This document shows positions 1 through 6,804 of a DNA stretch of 31,559 bases, in pieces. How positions within the stretch are numbered: the first letter of the stretch is position 1; each line of letters begins with the position of its first letter. The notes under the pieces are model-generated. The model had not been told where the DNA came from. It did no database searches and saw nothing but the letters and a program-made list of their open reading frames with translations. A program made the translations under genes and the position numbers. The stretch is from assembly GCA_943324925.2 (NCBI GenBank), contig CALPNL020000003.1:1-31559 (forward strand). Reading direction: 5' to 3'. Source of the stretch: Chitinophaga pinensis (GTDB lineage Bacteria; Bacteroidota; Bacteroidia; Flavobacteriales; Flavobacteriaceae).

Positions 1-90
1 AGAGTAGCTGCATCTACTATTAAAACGATCAACAAAAATGGAATCGCTGCAGTTTTGAAAAAAGCACAGTCAGAAGGATTTATTAAATAA
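1..90 (+). CDS. rpmB: 50S ribosomal protein L28, 3' end (partial)
   Basis: The window opens inside a gene whose last 29 codons read in frame 1 to a TAA at 88-90. The visible tail runs from RVAASTIKTINKNG to KKAQSEGFIK, which matches the C-terminus of flavobacterial L28, a structural protein of the large ribosomal subunit. It lies 32 bases before rpmG, the usual rpmB-rpmG order, so the two are probably cotranscribed. A short inverted repeat (TCTCGT/ACGAGA, 94-106) sits between them; it has no T-run, so it is more likely a processing or stability element than a terminator. The start is outside the window. Confidence 0.9.
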   Translation, partial: RVAASTIKTINKNGIAAVLKKAQSEGFIK

Positions 91-122
91 TCCTCTCGTT
101 ACGAGAAGAATAATCATACAAA

Positions 123-305
123 ATGGCAAAAAAAGGTAATAGAATTCAGGTAATTTTAGAATGTACTGAGCACAAAACAACAGGTGTTCCAGGAACTTCT
201 AGATATATAACAACAAAGAACAAAAAAAATACTCCAGATAGATTAGAGATTAAAAAATTCAATCCTATCTTGAAGCGTGTAACTGTTCACAAAGAAATTA
301 AATAA
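123..305 (+). CDS. rpmG: 50S ribosomal protein L33
   Basis: This 60-residue protein has the L33 signature, with YITTKNKKNTPDRLEIKKFNP in the middle and VTVHKEIK at the end. L33 is a small protein near the ribosomal exit site. The family has a zinc-ribbon form with four cysteines and a zinc-free form. Only one cysteine (LECTEHK) is visible here, so this is the zinc-free type. The neighbours rpmB, the DUF4295 gene and ftsY are a typical Bacteroidetes ribosomal context. The ATG start gives the expected family length. Confidence 0.97.
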   Translation: MAKKGNRIQVILECTEHKTTGVPGTSRYITTKNKKNTPDRLEIKKFNPILKRVTVHKEIK

Positions 306-308
306 TTA

Positions 309-344
309 GAGATTTTAATATCAATCTCAAATGGTTTCATTTGA
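309..344 (+). other. Two partly overlapping hairpins in the rpmG-DUF4295 spacer
   Basis: Directly visible inverted repeats: GAGATT (309-314) with AATCTC (323-328), then TCAAATG (327-333) with CATTTGA (338-344). The arms share two bases (327-328), so the two helices compete at their junction. Neither has a downstream T-run. A role in RNA processing or in differential expression of the downstream small protein is inference only. Confidence 0.45.
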
Positions 345-381
345 AGGTTAATTAAAATACACAAATAAAACAATATAAGTC

Positions 382-534
382 ATGGCAAAGAAAACCGTAG
401 CAACATTACAGACCGCTTCTAAAAGATTGTCAAAAGCGATCAAAATGGTAAAATCTCCTAAAACTGGAGCTTATACTTTCGTAGAATCTATTATGGCTCC
501 TGAATTAGTAGACGAATTCTTGAAAAATAAATAA
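382..534 (+). CDS. DUF4295 family small protein of the ribosomal operon
   Basis: A 50-codon basic ORF, MAKKTVATLQTASKRLSKAI to VDEFLKNK, with a TAA at 532-534. The sequence and position (directly after rpmB-rpmG and before ftsY) match the DUF4295 family of Bacteroidetes, which is almost always found in this ribosomal neighbourhood. Its molecular function is not established to my knowledge. The high Lys content and genome context suggest a ribosome-associated protein, but that is inference. The gene is followed 20 bases later by a strong intrinsic terminator, so it closes the rpmB operon. Confidence 0.88.
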   Translation: MAKKTVATLQTASKRLSKAIKMVKSPKTGAYTFVESIMAPELVDEFLKNK

Positions 535-554
535 TTTTCACAAGCATTATATAG

Positions 555-590
555 AAAAGCTACTTTCATTCGGAAGTAGCTTTTTTATTT
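555..590 (+). terminator. Intrinsic terminator of the rpmB-rpmG-DUF4295 operon
   Basis: AAAAGCTACTT (555-565) pairs with AAGTAGCTTTT (574-584) around a short loop, followed by a T-rich run to 590. Confidence 0.88.
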
Positions 591-658
591 TTTATATTTA
601 CCACAAATTTTTTTGGTTTTAATTCATACCCTTTTGCCGGGCGATAAAATATAGTATA

Positions 659-1639
659 ATGAGTTTTTTTAAAAAATTATTCTCTTCTGAAAAAAAGGAA
701 ACTAGTCTTCCCGAGGAAGTAAAAGTATCGTTAGATAAAGGATTAGAAAAATCCAAGACCACTTTTTTTTCTAAGCTTACTAAAGCAGTTGCTGGAAAGA
801 CTAAAGTAGATGCGGACGTCTTAGATAATTTAGAGGAAATTCTTATCTCTTCTGATGTTGGGGTGAATACCACACTTAAAATTATTGAGCGCATTGAAAA
901 CTATGTTTCTGAAAATAAATATTTAGGAACGGAGGAACTTAACGAAATACTTAGAAATGAAATTGCAAGCCTTTTATCAGAAACTAATTCTGGGGAAGGA
1001 ACTCAATTTGAAATTCCAACTACTACAAAGCCATATGTTTTAATGGTTGTAGGAGTTAATGGTGTTGGAAAAACGACTACAATAGGTAAATTGGCTTATC
1101 AATTCAAGAAACAAGGTTTTAAGGTTGTTTTGGGTGCTGCTGATACTTTTAGAGCGGCCGCTATTGATCAATTACAAGTTTGGGCGGATCGAGTAGGAGT
1201 GCCATTGGTAAAACAACAAATGGGAAGTGATCCTGCTTCTGTAGCTTTTGATACTTTACAATCAGCTGTTTCTCAAAATGCCGATATTGTAATTATTGAT
1301 ACCGCCGGACGTTTGCATAATAAAGTAAATTTAATGGCCGAGTTAACTAAAGTAAAACGTGTAATGCAAAAAGTGGTTGGTGATGCGCCACACGATGTAA
1401 TGCTAGTTTTAGATGGTTCAACGGGTCAAAATGCCTTTGAACAAGCCAAACAATTTACCGCTGCAACAGAAGTGACTTCCTTAGCGGTTACCAAATTAGA
1501 CGGAACGGCAAAAGGTGGAGTGGTAATTGGAATTTCAGATCAGTTTCAAATACCGGTAAAATATATTGGTGTGGGTGAAGGAATTGAAGACTTACAAGTT
1601 TTCAATAAATACGAATTTGTGGATAGTTTCTTTAAATAA
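659..1639 (+). CDS. ftsY: Signal recognition particle receptor FtsY
   Basis: SRP receptor GTPase that docks SRP-ribosome complexes at the inner membrane for cotranslational protein insertion. It has 326 residues: an N-terminal charged segment and four-helix N domain (about 1-115), then the G domain. Visible motifs are the P-loop GVNGVGKTT (132-140), DTFRAAA (162-168), DTAGR (214-218) and TKLDG (278-282). The long acidic A domain of the E. coli protein is absent and only a short Lys/Glu-rich stretch remains, as is normal in Bacteroidetes. The ATG at 659 gives the usual N-terminus (MSFFKKLF). It stands apart from the ribosomal operon behind a terminator, so it probably has its own promoter. Confidence 0.98.
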   Translation: MSFFKKLFSSEKKETSLPEEVKVSLDKGLEKSKTTFFSKLTKAVAGKTKVDADVLDNLEEILISSDVGVNTTLKIIERIENYVSENKYLGTEELNEILRNEIASLLSETNSGEGTQFEIPTTTKPYVLMVVGVNGVGKTTTIGKLAYQFKKQGFKVVLGAADTFRAAAIDQLQVWADRVGVPLVKQQMGSDPASVAFDTLQSAVSQNADIVIIDTAGRLHNKVNLMAELTKVKRVMQKVVGDAPHDVMLVLDGSTGQNAFEQAKQFTAATEVTSLAVTKLDGTAKGGVVIGISDQFQIPVKYIGVGEGIEDLQVFNKYEFVDSFFK

Positions 1640-1646
1640 TTAACGG

Positions 1647-1823
1647 ATGAATTTTCCTTCATTAAAAAACATACCACCTATTTACCTTTACATTGCAAGT
1701 ACTTTGTGTTTTGTAATTTCCAATTTGATTAGAGAAAAAAATCCACTTTTTTATGGTACATTTTTGGCTGCGGGATTAATTTTATTCCTTTTAGGAATTT
1801 ACAGTCGTATTTCAAATAAGTAA
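1647..1823 (+). CDS. Small hydrophobic membrane protein downstream of ftsY
   Basis: A 58-codon ORF beginning ATG AAT TTT CCT, seven bases after the ftsY stop, and ending in TAA at 1821-1823. The product (MNFPSLKNIPPIYLYIASTL, then LIREKNPLFYGTFLAAGLIL, ending GIYSRISNK) has two hydrophobic segments, at about residues 12-27 and 36-52, separated by a charged turn IREKN, so a two-helix inner-membrane hairpin is likely. The preceding bases TAACGG lie close to the start, and the short gap argues for cotranslation with ftsY. Its stop abuts the stop codon of the convergent serine hydrolase gene with no spacer. I do not recognise the family and cannot assign a function. Confidence 0.7.
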   Translation: MNFPSLKNIPPIYLYIASTLCFVISNLIREKNPLFYGTFLAAGLILFLLGIYSRISNK

Positions 1824-2912
1824 TTATTGGTACAGTGCATTGATTTTCTGCCAAAGGACTTCATCAAATGTTGAAAGTGCTAAATTAGCTGAATCTGCAG
1901 CATCTCCCATCCGAATAACTACCATTTTTTTACTTGGAATTACATATATTTTTTGGTCGTCTTTCCCTAAAGCCATGTACATATCGTTTGCTCCTGATGC
2001 AATTAGGCTTCCATTAAATTGTAATTGAGTTTGAGGTAAACGATAGCTCGCTTTACCGTTTAGCCACCATAAATAACCATAAGCTAAATTGATGTTTTGA
2101 GAAGTAGTTGTAGCTTGATTTAAATAAGCTGAATTAATTACTTGATTACCATTCCAATTTCCATTGTTTAGTGCGAGTAATCCAAATCTAGCCATACTTC
2201 TAGTATTGCTAAAATAGATTCGCAATCCTAAATTAACACCCGTCCCATTGTACCATACTCCAGTTGAACTCATCCCGATTTTATCTCTAAGTTTGGTATT
2301 GAAATAGTTGTTCCATGTTTGTCCGGTAGCTTGTTCGACCACATCTTGAAGTTTCACATACACATTATGATATGCCCATCGGGTTCCAGCGTCTGCGACA
2401 TATTGAAGGTTACCTGGAGCAACATCATCTCCTAAAGTATCATCCAAACCAGAGTTCATTTTTAATAAATTTTTGCATGTAATCAAGTTTTCTTTTGCTA
2501 ATGGGGCACTTGTCCAACCAGTACCTAAATAGTCAGAAACCTTGTTATTGGTATTAATAAATCCTTCTTGTTCGGCAATTCCAGTTACGGTAGAGGTAAG
2601 TGTTTTTCCGGCGCTATTCCATCTCCAAAGCGTTGTGGCGGTATGACCGTTAAAGTAATTTTCCATCACTATTCTCCCATTTACAAGGATCATAAATGAT
2701 TTGGTATTTTTTAATAATAAATAATCTAGTAAGGGCTGAACGGCATTTTGATTCCAACCTAAAGAAGAAATAGATTGTGTTTCCCATGTATCCGTTCCAT
2801 TGGTAGGTGGAAAATACATTATATTATAATTAACATCAGAACCACTATTATTGTTGTCTGAGCAATTGGTAAATACTAATACTATAAGTAAAAAGTAAAT
2901 GATTTTTTTCAT
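1824..2912 (-). CDS. Serine hydrolase lipoprotein, beta-lactamase / PBP-like family
   Basis: A class C beta-lactamase-like (PF00144 type) hydrolase of about 362 residues. It starts with a lipoprotein signal peptide (MKKIIYFLLIVLVFTNC, acylated Cys17) followed by an Asn/Ser-rich tether. The active-site SxxK is S100-A-G-K103 in WRWNSAGKTLT, and the YxN motif is Y181-H-N183 (WAYHNVYVKLQ). A third strand motif near the C-terminus is of the IYVIPSKKMVVIRMG type. Substrates in this family range from peptidoglycan peptides to esters and cannot be told from sequence. A longer reading frame extends to 2993, but the ATG at 2910-2912 places the signal peptide correctly, so I chose it. It is convergent with the ftsY unit and divergent from the lipoprotein gene at 3031. 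Confidence 0.88.
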   Translation of the reverse strand: MKKIIYFLLIVLVFTNCSDNNNSGSDVNYNIMYFPPTNGTDTWETQSISSLGWNQNAVQPLLDYLLLKNTKSFMILVNGRIVMENYFNGHTATTLWRWNSAGKTLTSTVTGIAEQEGFINTNNKVSDYLGTGWTSAPLAKENLITCKNLLKMNSGLDDTLGDDVAPGNLQYVADAGTRWAYHNVYVKLQDVVEQATGQTWNNYFNTKLRDKIGMSSTGVWYNGTGVNLGLRIYFSNTRSMARFGLLALNNGNWNGNQVINSAYLNQATTTSQNINLAYGYLWWLNGKASYRLPQTQLQFNGSLIASGANDMYMALGKDDQKIYVIPSKKMVVIRMGDAADSANLALSTFDEVLWQKINALYQ

Positions 2913-2982
2913 AACCAAAATTTGAAATAAGACTTTAAAAGTATGAAATAGTTTATTTATAAAGATTATTTTACAGATTAAA

Positions 2983-3014
2983 TTGGAATTCAAAACTTTA
3001 AAAAAGTAAATTTG
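2983..3014 (+). promoter_or_regulatory. Bacteroidetes-type promoter upstream of the 3031 lipoprotein gene
   Basis: TTGG at 2983-2986 and TAAATTTG at 3007-3014 match the Bacteroidetes consensus (TTTG or TTG, about 20 bases, TAnnTTTG). The predicted RNA start is about 10 bases before the ATG at 3031. Confidence 0.55.
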
Positions 3015-3030
3015 TATAAATTACAAAAAC

Positions 3031-3468
3031 ATGAAAAAATTAATTTCAATTGCTTTTTTTCTATTACTTTCTGCATGTCAACAAAAAGTAACATCCAATG
3101 ATATAGCTTATCTAAATGGCTATTGGGAAATTGAAAAGGTTGTTTTTTCAAATGGTTCTAAAAAAGAGTACACTTATAATGAATCGTATGATTATTTTCA
3201 AATAAATGAAAAATCAGGTTTTAGAAAGAAAGTAATGCCCCAATTGGATGGTCGTTTTTTAGTTAATGACCAATTGGAAAAAATTACAATTTCGTTTAAT
3301 AACGAGGAGGCTTATATCAATTACAGTACGCCATTTGCAAAATGGAAAGAAAAAATTAAAGCTATTTCTAGAGAAAAGTTAATTATAATAAACGCATCCA
3401 AAGCGGAATATCATTATAAAAAAGCAACACCAATAAATATTTTAGAAGATGGCAAAACGACTAAATAA
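3031..3468 (+). CDS. Lipocalin-like secreted lipoprotein
   Basis: A 145-residue protein with a clear lipoprotein signal (MKKLISIAFFLLLSAC, acylated Cys16). The mature part has a lipocalin-like opening, LNGYWEIEKVVFSNG, followed by alternating beta strands, as in Bacteroidetes lipocalin-like envelope proteins. No catalytic motif is visible. The last 20 bases overlap the start of the DUF721 gene in another frame, which suggests translational coupling. A TTGG-N20-TAAATTTG promoter lies just upstream. The lipocalin assignment is moderate; the lipoprotein assignment is firm. Confidence 0.82.
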   Translation: MKKLISIAFFLLLSACQQKVTSNDIAYLNGYWEIEKVVFSNGSKKEYTYNESYDYFQINEKSGFRKKVMPQLDGRFLVNDQLEKITISFNNEEAYINYSTPFAKWKEKIKAISREKLIIINASKAEYHYKKATPINILEDGKTTK

Positions 3469-3745
3469 CGAAAGTTCAATTGGCGATGTTTTAAAAGAAA
3501 TTATCCAGAATAATAAACTTCAACCTGGAATTGATCAAATTTCTGTAAAAGAAGCTTGGGTCTCATTGATGGGAAATGGAGTCAATAGCTATACAAAAAA
3601 TGTAACTTTAAAAGGCGAAACCTTGTATGTTGAGTTATCATCGTCTGTTTTGAGAGAAGAATTAAGTCATGGAAAATCTAAAATTATAACCATGATTAAT
3701 GAAGAATTGAATCGGGAAATTGTAAAAAATATAATACTAAGATAA
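3449..3745 (+). CDS. DUF721 / DciA-like protein
   Basis: A 98-residue protein with the DUF721 pattern: an N-terminal helix SIGDVLKEIIQNNKLQPGID, a KEAWVSLMGN segment, then a beta element GETLYVELSSSVLREELSHG and a C-terminal helix ending IVKNIILR. DUF721 includes DciA, a loader of the replicative helicase DnaB in bacteria that lack DnaC, so a role in replication initiation is plausible here; this is a family-level inference. The start overlaps the preceding lipoprotein gene by 20 bases. Transcription ends at the hairpin at 3764-3792, which is shared with the convergent ndk gene. Confidence 0.85.
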   Translation: MAKRLNNESSIGDVLKEIIQNNKLQPGIDQISVKEAWVSLMGNGVNSYTKNVTLKGETLYVELSSSVLREELSHGKSKIITMINEELNREIVKNIILR

Positions 3746-3763
3746 TTTGACTTTTAAGAAAAA

Positions 3764-3792
3764 AAAATCCCGTTTCATTGAAACGGGATTTT
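3764..3792. terminator. Bidirectional terminator between the DUF721 gene and ndk
   Basis: AAAATCCCGTTT (3764-3775) pairs with AAACGGGATTTT (3781-3792). The A-run before it and T-rich tail after it allow it to end transcription on both strands. Confidence 0.85.
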
Positions 3793-3810
3793 GTATTTTA
3801 AAGCGTTGGA

Positions 3811-4230
3811 TTAGAATTGCTCTCTTCCAGCAAAGTGGAATGCGCTTTCAATAGCTGCATTTTCGTCGCTATCAGATCCGTGAACAGCATTTTCTCCAAT
3901 AGAAGTAGCATATGCTTTTCTAATGGTACCTTCAGCAGCTTCAGCAGGATTGGTAGCGCCAATTAAAACTCTAAAATCTTCAACTGCGTTTTCTTTTTCT
4001 AAAATTGCAGCAACAATTGGTCCTCTTGACATAAATTCTACTAATTCTCCGTAGAAAGGTCTTGCAGCGTGAACAGCATAAAATGCTTGAGCATCAGCCA
4101 CTGTTAATTGTGTTAATTTCAAAGAAACGATTTTGAAACCTCCGTTGGTAATCATTGCTAAAATGTTCCCGATGTGTCCGTTTTCAACAGCATCTGGTTT
4201 AATCATTGTAAATGTTCTATTTGTAGCCAT
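3811..4230 (-). CDS. ndk: Nucleoside diphosphate kinase
   Basis: Transfers the gamma phosphate from NTPs to NDPs through a phosphohistidine intermediate and so balances the nucleotide pools. It has 139 residues, the normal family length. The N-terminus FTMIKPDAVENGHIG and the active site NAVHGSDS with catalytic His117 are intact, as is the preceding segment SRGPIVAAIL. The gene has its own promoter (4253-4282) and ends at the shared terminator at 3764-3792. Confidence 0.98.
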   Translation of the reverse strand: MATNRTFTMIKPDAVENGHIGNILAMITNGGFKIVSLKLTQLTVADAQAFYAVHAARPFYGELVEFMSRGPIVAAILEKENAVEDFRVLIGATNPAEAAEGTIRKAYATSIGENAVHGSDSDENAAIESAFHFAGREQF

Positions 4231-4252
4231 TTTGTTTTTTATAAATTTTTTG

Positions 4253-4282
4253 CAAAAATAAGATATTTTAAACGAATTCCAA
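4253..4282 (-). promoter_or_regulatory. Promoter of ndk
   Basis: On the minus strand TTG (4282-4280) is followed after 19 bases by TATTTTTG (4260-4253), a good match to the Bacteroidetes -33/-7 consensus. The ndk ATG lies 23 bases downstream. Confidence 0.65.
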
Positions 4283-4293
4283 TTATTATCTCA

Positions 4294-5883
4294 TTATAAT
4301 GTTATAATCGTAAAATTAGTATCCAAAGGATCTAGTTCATTAAATAATTTTTGAATTAGTAACTGGCCACTTTCCAAATAAAATTCTGAAAAATTGGCAT
4401 ATCGCTCTTGCAAACTTTGATTTGGGAATAGTTCATTTTGTAAGTTGGTTATTCGCTCTAGTTCAGAATGGTATTTCTTTTTTTGAGCTTTCAAAAAACG
4501 CTTTTCTAAATTTTCCAATCCCTTTATTTGCTTTGTTTCTTGTGCTTTTACCGCTCCAAAAAAGGATTTATCTGTTTGATTTGCAATAGCATATAAATCA
4601 GAGAATTGCTTTTGCAATGCCAATTTCTGAACTGAAAAATCAATTGGAATTTCAGCTATTTGTTTTACTTTATTATTAATTAGTAGGTCTTGTTTTGAAA
4701 ACAACTGTTCCCAACTTAATTGTAGTTTTTCCATTTTCTCCTTTTGTTTTTTGGAAACTAAAAGCGCCGAATTTCTGAGCAATAAAATAGGGAAAGTACA
4801 TTTAAAAGCCTCAAATGTTGATTTTAATTCCAGCCAATAAGCGATTTCTCCACCACCACCAATGTAACATAAATTGGGTAAGATTACTTCTTGATACAAA
4901 GGTCTTAGAATTACATTGGGACTAAATTTCTCTGGATTGGAATCTAATAATTCTAATAATCCATTTTGTGAAAAAGTTGTTTTAGTATTGTTTATTTTGA
5001 AAATTCCCTCTTCAAAAATAATTCTCTCCCGTAAATTGTCTTCTATATAAAATAGATTTATCTCTCGCGGATTTACTTGAGTTGGATATTTATTTAGTTT
5101 TTCTACTGTTTTGCTTACGCATTTATAAGTGGTATTTTTTAATAGTTCTTCTCTAATGTAGGGTATAAATAGACTTTTTAATTCGGAATCATCGGCATCA
5201 ATAATAACTAATCCGCGGCCTCCAAATAGATCATTGGCTAATTTACGGGTGGCATTGGCTAAAGTGTCAGCATTTGCGTAGGCACTTTCAAATAGTTTTC
5301 TTAATTCATTAGCATTTAGTCCAGATCCTAATTCAATTTCAAAAATTGATATCAATTCAAGAAGTCCTTCTGTGGATAATCTTCCCACTGGTCCAGTACT
5401 TTCTTTATTCCATTTGAATTTTTTTCCTTTGAAATTAAAGTAATTTATTTCTTCAAAATCGTGGTCTTCCGTTGCCATCCAATAGATTGGAACAAAATTA
5501 TAGTTAGGATATTTATTCTTTAATTCCGTTGTTAATTTAATGGTTGATATTATTTTATATAAGAAATATAAAGGACCAGTGAATAAATTAAGCTGATGAC
5601 CAGTAGTTATTGTGAATGTATTTTCTTTCGAAAGTAATGCAATGTTGTTCCTGGTTAATTCTGAAATTGAAAGGTTTTCATATTGTTTCCTCAATACAGA
5701 AACCAAAACTTCTCGATTATTTGAATTGAAATTTTGCTGTTTTTCCTTTATCTGATTTTCGAAATTTTCAATAGTAGGGAATCGATTGTAAAATGATTGT
5801 AAGTTGGATTCCTGATTTAAATAATCATTCATCATCGGAGTGAAATATCCTGAATTTTGATAGCTAATGCAATCCTTTGTCAT
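4294..5883 (-). CDS. bshC: BshC, bacillithiol biosynthesis cysteine-adding enzyme
   Basis: Cytoplasmic enzyme assigned to the last step of bacillithiol synthesis, adding L-cysteine to glucosaminyl-malate. It has 529 residues, the usual family length. Visible family motifs are the nucleotide-binding-fold segment TGHQLNLFTGPLYFLYK (94-110), the block PIYWMATEDHDFEEI (132-146), GGRGLVIIDADDSELK, and GGGGEIAYWLELK, followed by the C-terminal coiled-coil region rich in Lys/Glu/Gln. The gene lies 42 bases downstream of the SGNH-like gene on the same strand and may be read through from it. The other bacillithiol genes are not in this window. Its presence implies that this organism uses bacillithiol as a low-molecular-weight thiol. 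Confidence 0.95.
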   Translation of the reverse strand: MTKDCISYQNSGYFTPMMNDYLNQESNLQSFYNRFPTIENFENQIKEKQQNFNSNNREVLVSVLRKQYENLSISELTRNNIALLSKENTFTITTGHQLNLFTGPLYFLYKIISTIKLTTELKNKYPNYNFVPIYWMATEDHDFEEINYFNFKGKKFKWNKESTGPVGRLSTEGLLELISIFEIELGSGLNANELRKLFESAYANADTLANATRKLANDLFGGRGLVIIDADDSELKSLFIPYIREELLKNTTYKCVSKTVEKLNKYPTQVNPREINLFYIEDNLRERIIFEEGIFKINNTKTTFSQNGLLELLDSNPEKFSPNVILRPLYQEVILPNLCYIGGGGEIAYWLELKSTFEAFKCTFPILLLRNSALLVSKKQKEKMEKLQLSWEQLFSKQDLLINNKVKQIAEIPIDFSVQKLALQKQFSDLYAIANQTDKSFFGAVKAQETKQIKGLENLEKRFLKAQKKKYHSELERITNLQNELFPNQSLQERYANFSEFYLESGQLLIQKLFNELDPLDTNFTIITL

Positions 5884-5925
5884 AGGAAATTTATTTTGAG
5901 TAAAATTACCAAAAAAAATGGGTAA

Positions 5926-6804
5926 TTAGTATTTCTTAATAATATCTTTCAATACTTTTCTGGATAAAATCGTAGCGCCTTCAAAATTTAAATGCCCACA
6001 AGTAGAAAAATATTTATCTTCATTCACCACAGTATCGTATCGAATTATTTCAGGATAAACTTTGGTTACTTGATTAAAATAGGCTCTGTTGGAGGTGTTT
6101 TCGCATATTGGAGTTGTCACTGCAATTAATCGAATATTATTTTTTTTACAAATGGATTTTATTTTCTCATAACTGGCATTTCTGATTGGTTTCAAGCCAT
6201 TCAAACTATTTTTCATGTTTTTCCCTAAACTTTTTAACGGAAAATAACCTCCATTTTGTAAAAGTACATTTGGTTTTTCAGTCCATGTGTCCCAAGTTTC
6301 TCTAAAACCAATCGCAGTTCCATATTCGATATATCTATAGAATGGAATGTAATACCAAAGATTAAAATCAGGTTGTGATTTTAAGTAGTTAGCAACCGTT
6401 TTAGAATCGTGAATAAAGGGTAAAAATTGAGCCAAGTACTTTGGTGAAGGTTCGTCTGAACCAATGTTCAAGTCTATTTGAATAATAACAGTTTTAATTT
6501 TGTATTCCCGTTCCATCATTAATTCGAAAAGCAAAGCTGTTTCATACAAATGCGATCCGCTCATTCCGTAATTATATGTTTTGTATCCTTTTTCTTCAAA
6601 AACTGAAGGTATAAAATGATTATTTGCTCTCGACGAACCTAAAAAAATAATATCGTATTCTTTTTGCTTCGAATTATAAACAAAATTTGTTTTGTTGTGT
6701 TTATTGTCATGCAAATAAACATGGGTAAAACATAGGTCTAATAGGCAAAGCAATAGTAGAAATAATCCTAAGATTTTGGCTGTAAAAAATTTAAATTGCT
6801 TCAT
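5926..6804 (-). CDS. SGNH-hydrolase-like membrane-anchored protein, MBOAT partner
   Basis: A 292-residue protein with one N-terminal membrane anchor (about 8-30, LLLLCLLDLCFTHVYL) and an extracytoplasmic domain. The block I motif FLGSSRANNH (54-63) holds the likely nucleophile Ser57, and HLN (271-273) near the end resembles block V. Proteins of this kind (DltD/AlgX-like) act with MBOAT acyltransferases to transfer acyl groups to exported polymers. The start codon overlaps the stop of the MBOAT gene by one base (TAATG), so coupling is near certain. Oddity: the residue three before His271 is Thr268, where SGNH enzymes usually carry the catalytic Asp. The assignment to the superfamily is good; the substrate is unknown. 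Confidence 0.78.
   Translation of the reverse strand: MKQFKFFTAKILGLFLLLLCLLDLCFTHVYLHDNKHNKTNFVYNSKQKEYDIIFLGSSRANNHFIPSVFEEKGYKTYNYGMSGSHLYETALLFELMMEREYKIKTVIIQIDLNIGSDEPSPKYLAQFLPFIHDSKTVANYLKSQPDFNLWYYIPFYRYIEYGTAIGFRETWDTWTEKPNVLLQNGGYFPLKSLGKNMKNSLNGLKPIRNASYEKIKSICKKNNIRLIAVTTPICENTSNRAYFNQVTKVYPEIIRYDTVVNEDKYFSTCGHLNFEGATILSRKVLKDIIKKY

Noticed and set aside
1840..2028. Plus-strand ORF of 62 codons
   Set aside because: It lies wholly antisense to the serine hydrolase gene, has no recognisable domain, and the opposite frame carries clear active-site motifs.
2913..2993. N-terminal extension of the serine hydrolase
   Set aside because: The extra 27 residues precede a complete lipoprotein signal peptide, so the ATG at 2912 is the better start.
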